This document shows positions 55,902 to 64,000 of a stretch of 64,000 nt of DNA, one piece after another. Position numbers and translations under genes: made by a program. This DNA is from Sugiyamaella lignohabitans (lineage: Eukaryota > Ascomycota > Dipodascomycetes > Dipodascales > Trichomonascaceae), in assembly GCF_001640025.1 (NCBI RefSeq), contig NC_031672.1:2542001-2606000 (forward strand), given 5' to 3'. Below the pieces are notes generated by a model. It worked only from the letters and a program-made list of their open reading frames with translations, made no database searches and was not told the DNA's origin. Numbering within the stretch: the stretch's first letter is position 1; each line of letters opens with the position of its first letter.

Positions 55902-57356
55902 ATGAGTAGACTTGCTTCTCTTTCTGTCAAGAAAGCTGGTGCCCAGTCCTCTCCTTCTGGTAAAGACATTGGCCAGCAATCATCTTCAAACAAATCCAAA
56001 TTGTTCTCTACTGGTTCAAATGCCCTGAAAGCTATCAAACGAGCTTGCCATTCCAAATCCAGCTCCCAATCTATTGGTTCTACTCAAATTTCTCAATCAT
56101 CTGTTCTTGAAGTTAATTCCACCCAATCTTCCACAACTAAAGTTGACTTTGATCAGTATCCTCAATGTATTGTCCGTGGTTCCTCTTCGTCAGTTATTGA
56201 CTACCTAGCCGAAACTCCTATGGTTGCTCTTGACCTTTGTCCCTATGTTGACAAGACTGGTGCCGGCCCTTCTTCTAAGAGAGCCCCTTGGTGGGATCCT
56301 CTTCCTAAGCCTGACTCCTTCACCTACAGCACCACGGTTCCCTCTTCAAGATATCACAGTTCTACTTCGGACAGCAAAGGCAAATCCAACGTTTACTATT
56401 CTACCATCCCTATTACTGAGAAGCCAAATGATGATCCCCTCACCAAGTTCGCCAATTGTTCAGAAGGCTTCATTTATCAACTGTCGGTTGGAGGCCACCG
56501 TCAGAATGCCTACGCATATCAGAACATATCCCAGTGGTCACGTATATTCAAGTGCCTTGATGATGGCACTGCTTCTCTTTCTGATACCTCATCGCCTTCT
56601 CTATTCAAGAGATTTTGGTCGAAACTCTTCAAGAAAACAAATCATGAAGTTCAATTCACTGAAGATTACTTCAAGCAGTTGGCAATTGATAACATGTCTA
56701 ATTTATCATTTCAATCTTTCAATGACGAGGCATTTACCTCTATTAGAAAATCACTCGGAGTCAAGCTCCCTAATTGGACTCACTTCTTGGTTGACGGTCA
56801 TGATGACATTATCTATACGTATGACGGCAAATTCGCCCTTCATACAATTGATCACACAGAGGCCTCTGCTCTGTATGGAATGGCTACCAATCTCAGCCAC
56901 CACTTGAACCGATACAAAAAAACACAAATCACTAATTACATCGGCCTGTATCGTGTTGGAAATCAATATTTTGCTCTTGAGAGCTTACCTTTCATTGAGA
57001 CCAATCTAGTCAACGCCTTCTTCATGCGTTATGATCCCACAGAGGCCAACATTTATCTCCCCCTCGAGAATGCCAAGTGTCCCATTCTCTCGTCCAAACA
57101 CTATCGACTTCAACCAGTGACAAATCGTGCCACTAAACAGGACAAGAAAACATTATTCCGGGATCTCAAGTTCCTGAAAGACAATCTAGCCTTTGGCTAC
57201 CGATTAATTGTAGGAGACATCAGGGGAGAACTCCGTTACAAATTTGGCAACGTTTTGCCGTCACTTTCCGACCCAGTCCCAAATCCACAAATCTGGACAA
57301 TGTCGGAGTCACAATTCAATCTCTTCACTCGAGAGATTGATGTTGTGTTCCAGTAA
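55902..57356 (+). CDS. PIPK homologue 3: catalytically degenerate pseudokinase
   Basis: 484 residues, start ATG at 55902, no intron. The N-terminal 190 residues are Ser/Thr-rich and disordered. A basic block SLFKRFWSKLFKKT lies near residue 230. From about 255 the chain follows the PIPK fold but with the active site gone: the glycine-loop SPGKSGS is replaced by VDGHDD (297-302), the ATP Lys of KYIIKT becomes His314 in KFALHT, YDLKGS becomes YDPTEA, and the catalytic Asp of MDYSLLVG becomes Gly432 in FGYRLIVG. The surrounding pattern (FLKxN...LxVG, SFND-AF-SIR start) keeps homology visible. The open frame is intact, so it is probably expressed as a pseudokinase, perhaps a regulator or scaffold of the neighbours. 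Function is inference. Confidence 0.75.
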   Translation: MSRLASLSVKKAGAQSSPSGKDIGQQSSSNKSKLFSTGSNALKAIKRACHSKSSSQSIGSTQISQSSVLEVNSTQSSTTKVDFDQYPQCIVRGSSSSVIDYLAETPMVALDLCPYVDKTGAGPSSKRAPWWDPLPKPDSFTYSTTVPSSRYHSSTSDSKGKSNVYYSTIPITEKPNDDPLTKFANCSEGFIYQLSVGGHRQNAYAYQNISQWSRIFKCLDDGTASLSDTSSPSLFKRFWSKLFKKTNHEVQFTEDYFKQLAIDNMSNLSFQSFNDEAFTSIRKSLGVKLPNWTHFLVDGHDDIIYTYDGKFALHTIDHTEASALYGMATNLSHHLNRYKKTQITNYIGLYRVGNQYFALESLPFIETNLVNAFFMRYDPTEANIYLPLENAKCPILSSKHYRLQPVTNRATKQDKKTLFRDLKFLKDNLAFGYRLIVGDIRGELRYKFGNVLPSLSDPVPNPQIWTMSESQFNLFTREIDVVFQ

Positions 57357-58492
57357 CAGTGAATCTAATCGGTCTTGGTCTGTGCTAGTCTTGTCAAATT
57401 CCTGTGACATTCCAGTGGTCATGCAATTTGGTCCTAGGCCCTCGATTCTGTAGGTATCTTCCCATGAGGTAAGTAGGAGCTTGGAGCTTTAAATCATTTC
57501 CAATGGCTTATGAGATCGTGAGTTGACTGTTCGGTGCTACATGATATGGACCCATTCTAATTCAGGCGCCGCCCGACCGGCGACTGTCCAGAGTGGATTC
57601 AGATCAGTTATTGTTTCCTTTCACCTCAGCCAGTTTTTTCTTCTTGTGCAGTGGTGGGCATTCCTGCCATGGCATAGGAGTTGACTGGTGGTTCTGTAGT
57701 GGCGCGTTCTGCTGCCTTTCAGATTAAGAGGCAGGAATAAAGACAGTAGTGACTGTTACTGATCCACGATAATTAGGCCATAAGTCCTGATGCAGACTCT
57801 AGGGTCCTTCAAGCCACTCAATTAGACATCTACGATTCTTGGGTACCATCTTACTTTGTAGTTGGACCGACCTGGCTGCTGAAAGGGGCTGACAAGTCAA
57901 GTATGGACCCACCGATAGATCACCACTACAACAATCCTCCTGATTCCTGTGTGATGAGTACATGGGCGCAATTCTTCTCCTACTTGAATAAAAGTTTCTT
58001 GTATTGTTTAATATCTTTTGTACATTCTCAATTTGCATTACTTCCTCTTATAACTATCTACGATATCACATTTGATAATGGGTATCAGGGCCCTGTCCTG
58101 GTCGCCTCTGGTATCCCATGAACTTGTGTTGAGTTCCTGAGCAAGAGCAAACTTCAACCTTCAACCCCCCCAGCTCTTGAATAGCCAGTGGTATAACATT
58201 TGATGATGGGTCGAACGCAACCACGTGGCCAAACGAATAACTGCAATGTGTATATCTGCTATAGAAATCCTCCTTAGCAGCACAGCATTCACGCTTTTTG
58301 AAGTCTAGATAACATAGACTCAAGGGTAGTTTCGTTTTCAACTCATACCTTGCCAAAAAGGTGTTTTTCCATGAGTCGATGGGAATAGCTGTAGAGACTC
58401 TGGGTATGTCCTTGGCTTTTTGGGCTGTGTCTGTGAGGGGCTGACATCGAAAGTAGAGAGCTTTTAGACTGAGGTTCTTGAGGGAGAGTACG

Positions 58493-58590
58493 TCCCTCCG
58501 GCGGCTGGGGCTGTGCCCCCAGACCCCCTCCCCTGGCTCCTTTCGCTGCGCTCGTGTCGTTGCGTCGGCGGTCCCAGACAGCTCCGAAGC
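58493..58590 (+). repeat. GC foldback element 19, worn two-armed copy
   Basis: Arm A with changes (TCCCTCCGGCGG, CTCCTTTCGCTGCGCTCGTG), core TCGTTGCGTCGGCGGTCCCA, then only CTCCGAAGC left of arm B. An old copy. Confidence 0.8.
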
Positions 58591-60811
58591 ATGACCCACC
58601 CCAGATATTAGTTGGTGTCGAAAAAAGCAATAATACTACTTGTACTATGTAAATTCACATTCGGTTCCTGGCTGATACTGAGTTTCTTGTTAGTGAGGGA
58701 GCAGGGCCCAGATATAGATGTTGACTCGTCCGATCGGAACGCCGATGGGTGCAATCAGAGTGGCAGTGTACTTCAATTAAGTGCGACGAATTTTCTCGTA
58801 CCAACAGCGAAATGACTCATATTGCAATTAAATCTGGGGCTAACTGTTATTGTATTATGAAACTTCGGACCGTTTAAGAACAATTGTCGCTTTAACTTGT
58901 TGGCTTAGCAGCCTCCAGGGTTACCAGCTAAGAACCACCTAATGCATGTTTTGTTCTACTACACCACATATAAAGCAACAAATAGGAGAAACTCGGTTCG
59001 GTTTTCGACAGACAATGTCTGCCGAAGATATTCCTTGTTTTGCTATCCGGGACCAGCAGAGGAGGGTATCTCCGCTGTATACGAATGCAAAACAATTGAT
59101 GCATGACCGTTATGCACAGTTACCAACAAAGACGATCTGACTTGGACCACATGTATCTAGTCGTCATTGCATGATTATCATATGAATATCATATGATAAC
59201 GGCCCGCCACAAAATACACGTTATGACTGCTGTCAAATTACAGACTAAACTCGAAGCACACAGTGTCAAACAAGCATGCATGGACGTCACCATGCCATGT
59301 GCCAACTCGGCTCTTTGACCACTTCACCACCGTCAATTATTACTTGTTTAATGATGTTAATGTTTATAAATAGTAAATTAAAATAAATAAATGCGTTTAA
59401 ACCGGATACAATCAGAGCTGGAGCGATCCATGTTTATATTACTGGACAAATAAGAGTTTCATAAACGAAACGGTCCAGTACGTCCCTCGGCTGTCTTAAA
59501 AAGAGAATGTGTCTTCATAGCACTTGCAGGAGGTGGTGCGGAAATCGTTACCTTGAGAATAGCAGAGGCTACTCTTTTCCTCTCAGCAATTTCCTGGGGC
59601 GTATTACAACTCGGCGGGGATACTGTGAAAGCTGATTAGAGTTCGTTAGGCCGGCTATTTGCGTGTAGAATATCAATTTGTCATGGATGATAACCATTCT
59701 GAAGAATGGCTATGAATTCACGGCCCCATACATACCTTTCATAATTAGATCTGAGTATATAATCCTAGTAAGTGGGTCTCAATGAAAACCCTCGATGTTC
59801 TCTAACCAATAGGACACAGGCCAGAACGTTCTTAATGAGTAGGCTCTTAGCAAGATGTTCTTTAGCGGCAGGTTCTATATTGCAGGCTCTTGATCAGTTC
59901 TCTCTGATCACAGCTCCTCACTTCGATGGAGCAGTCGCGAAAATTTAGGTGTAGCTTAATGTTCAAGAGATAACTCCATACGCAGCACTCGAAAGGCCGG
60001 CCACTCACTATCAGGAACCTGTCAGTCGAAGAAAAAAGCTTGTTCAATCCAGATTACTGGTACAAAGTGTGCCAAGATGACCAATATCTGGACCGAAGAC
60101 CAATACACGAAACATGCCCCGCTATTTATAATCGTACCCCACATGGCAGTCTTGGTGGGGGATCTAATCTCTCGGCATACCTTAATGTTATCTATAGGTC
60201 TACAGGTGACGTTGGCCACCCCCGTGCATGGCCTAGCGTCATCTGATTCACATCTATGCATATGGTCTCACCACGATTTGTGGGGCAAACGCCGTTAATA
60301 TCACGCTAGTCAAAAAGGATAATCGGCTTGACAATCAAAAACGCGCCATGTGTTCCACACAACCCTGTCAACTAACCGCTCGGCGAAATCCCTGCGTCAC
60401 ATTCAGTAAAAAATCACCATAAAACCACCTACAGAAAATCGCAATATCCGACACAAACTCAATTGGAAGTCTCCTCAATTCTCACTGGCAACAACACCCG
60501 ACATCACCCGGCACTACCACCAGATTGATAGCATATCCCTGCGATGTCGCGTCATCCGGTATATGCATGTCGACGTAACAAGGCACCTTATCCTCGTTAC
60601 TCCATGCTCTTTTTCTCAAACCGAGTCGAGATATTGACCACAATTAGAAGCTGCGGGCGAAATGCACCTACCGGTTGTCAATCCCCACCGTTAATCTGTC
60701 CATCGGACCCCCGCCAACCCTACCAATCCTGCAATCTGGATATCTGCACCAGTTATCGGCTCTTGCAGACGCCGATTCCCGCTCGGAATCTCTTCAAAAA
60801 AAGGTTGTTGC

Positions 60812-60882
60812 TGCCTCCGGCGGCTGGGGCTCCGCCCCAGACCCCGTTGCTCCTCTCGCTACGCTCGAGTCGTTACGTCGGG
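60812..60882 (-). repeat. GC foldback element 20, arm A plus start of core
   Basis: TGCCTCCGGCGG, hairpin GGGGCTCCGCCCC, CTCGCTACGCTCGAG, TCGTTACGTCG, then similarity ends. Confidence 0.85.
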
Positions 60883-60964
60883 AACCCTGTTAGCTCTCAT
60901 TATAGTACTGACCTTCGAGTTTGCAGGTCATGGACCCTATCGTTCAGCTTGTTCTTGTTATATA

Positions 60965-61037
60965 GTGTAGCTGTAGCCGTAGCCGTAGCTTTAGCTTAGA
61001 CCTATAGCTATAGATAGACGTAGGTGTAGATGTAGGT
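60965..61037. repeat. GTAGCC/GTAGNT simple repeat
   Basis: Degenerate hexamer run (GTAGCT, GTAGCC, GTAGGT, GTAGAT). Noncoding. Confidence 0.6.
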
Positions 61038-62418
61038 CATCAAGAGGATCATTCTGTCAGTGCGTGATCTCTCACGTGTATATCTAAAAGCTTATGGAAA
61101 TTAGCTAATCAGCTCCAATTTCTCTGCTATTGTGTTTCGTGGATCGTTTGTCAGCAAAATAACGGCTAGGGGTCTGTTGTTTCCTTCTCCAAACGCACTC
61201 CCTGTTACCACCGCAGACCCTCATTACTGATCTATTACTTATTAAACAGCCGGCTCAGGGAGGGCCGGAGGCAATGCCGTGCGGAACTGGCTGCCCGTAG
61301 AAGTAGGAAGTCAAGCCCACTTAAGGGCGCAGTCCGCAGCATCGGCCGGGTTCTCGATTTATGAATACTCCCAACTCCCCTTACTTACTAACATCAAGGG
61401 ACGTATGCACGGAAAGCTGGCAACTGTAAGACCAAGTTCGATATAGTAATCTAAGAGTTGGCTGGATAACCGACCATCGAGCTGTTAGAAGCCATCTACC
61501 AGCCAGCTAACGATGAGCAAGCAGGTTCGTTCCGCTGAGAGTTGGCATGATTGCTTGCCAACTAGCTGGCTTGGAAATACTGCACGGATAACGGACCGAA
61601 GAGGCAACATCGGACTGAGAAATCAAGGCAGCTCAGGTGTTCACCTGAATTAGTTGAGCCTATTGATTCTGAATGGTAATAAGTGCCATGTTTCGTTACT
61701 AGATCATTACTAACTAAAACCTAATAAACTAATTTGGTCAGCTTGACAAAGTCGGAGAACCCTTTGGATGTGTGTTTAGTGTGCAGGTGCAGGGTCAGGG
61801 CCAGGAATGGTCTCGTACGGTTTTTGTTTTTGTCACTAAAGATCCTCATAGTCATTCACATCCTCACTCTTATACTCACCAACTCGACTTGATACTTACG
61901 TTTGTATTGGAGTCAACGAGACTGAGTTGCTAAAAACCGACTAACTACCGGTTTGTTTGTCAGTTCGGCCTTGACGAAATAGCATCTTAACGAAAGCCCT
62001 TTGAGGCCCGGATTTCGATAGTCGTTGTTTAACTGACGAGGAATACGCAGTCCAAGCCACGCCTCGTTGCTGAGTTTTCTATTATTGAGTTCTTGGAACT
62101 AAGCGTTGTGTTCTCTCTGTTAGGTAATACACACAAGCGACAAAAAGATAAAAACATCATCTTGAAGCCTGTTAATCCAGAGCAATACATTATTTATCAT
62201 CCATTATTTGATTTATAGACCACACCGATCGGCTAGCGGTTTGAAAGGTTCGTGACCGACCGTGATATTGCTCAGGAGGTTCAACTGTATTCAAAGTTTT
62301 TTTTGTCATACTGTAAACGACATCGATATCAGCATCGAAATTGCATTGAATTCAAACATAAATTTGCATCACAACTGAGAAAAGGTTTAAAAGATAGCTT
62401 GTTAAAGGTAGCTCGAAT

Positions 62419-64000
<1,582 letters not shown>

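Larger units (their letters stand above)
57357..62418. other. 5-kb gene desert between the PIPK cluster and RSP5
   Basis: No convincing gene. It holds GC elements 19 and 20, a GTAGNN-type simple repeat near 60965-61037, and possible worn GC-element fragments (about 61262). Composition is otherwise unremarkable. Confidence 0.5.

Noticed and set aside
60544..60999. 151-codon ORF
   Set aside because: Contains GC element 20 and a simple repeat, no family motif.

Overview
The window looks like nuclear DNA of an ascomycete budding yeast (Saccharomycotina). It carries recognisable yeast genes (KAP95, PSO2, STE23, TAP42, RSP5, a BLS1-type BLOC-1 subunit, a YMR027W/HRT2-type DUF89 phosphatase) and fungal-only families (DUF2015, Zn2Cys6 and C2H2 fungal regulators, an Ecl1-like zinc protein). 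Introns are commoner than in Saccharomyces. The eight best-supported ones share a GTRNGT donor and a CTAAC/CTAAT branch point 6-11 nt before the acceptor AG. That style and the low gene density suggest an early-branching filamentous yeast (Trichomonascaceae/Dipodascaceae-like). The placement is inference.

Layout. 1-9480: 3' part of an unknown basic protein, BLS1-like gene, spliced DUF2015 membrane protein, KAP95. 9481-20573: PSO2, a spliced allantoate-permease-family transporter, a spliced C2H2 plus fungal-domain regulator. 20574-35586: a gene-poor stretch with one small Ecl1-like gene at 31072-31614; from about 24.2 to 35.2 kb it is crowded with a GC-rich foldback repeat. 35587-47382: GNAT acetyltransferase, three-exon Zn2Cys6 regulator, DUF89 phosphatase with a 10-nt first exon, TAP42, STE23. 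49378-57356: three neighbouring phosphatidylinositol phosphate kinase (PIPK) homologues. 57357-62418: another gene desert. 62419-64000: 5' part of RSP5 (C2 domain, first WW domain), cut by the window edge.

Two things stand out. First, the PIPK cluster: one copy keeps every catalytic motif and a PIP5K-like activation loop; a second keeps the ATP-handling residues but has a changed activation loop and an in-frame double stop inside a possible 36-nt intron; a third has lost the nucleotide-binding Lys, the DLKGS motif and the catalytic Asp. The first and third share a 32-nt leader block (31/32 identical). Second, a family of at least 21 GC-rich foldback elements. Full copies are about 136-141 bp: arm A, a unique core, arm B in inverted orientation. 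Each arm is built of small hairpins whose stems are constant while the three-base loops vary from copy to copy. Two copies sit inside the first introns of STE23 and RSP5. They resemble mitochondrial GC clusters in style but are in nuclear, spliced genes.

Many listed models depend on hand-placed splice sites. They restore known motifs (second His of zinc finger 1, the Zn2Cys6 cysteine pattern, the RSP5 C2 start), so they are firm where this is stated and tentative otherwise.
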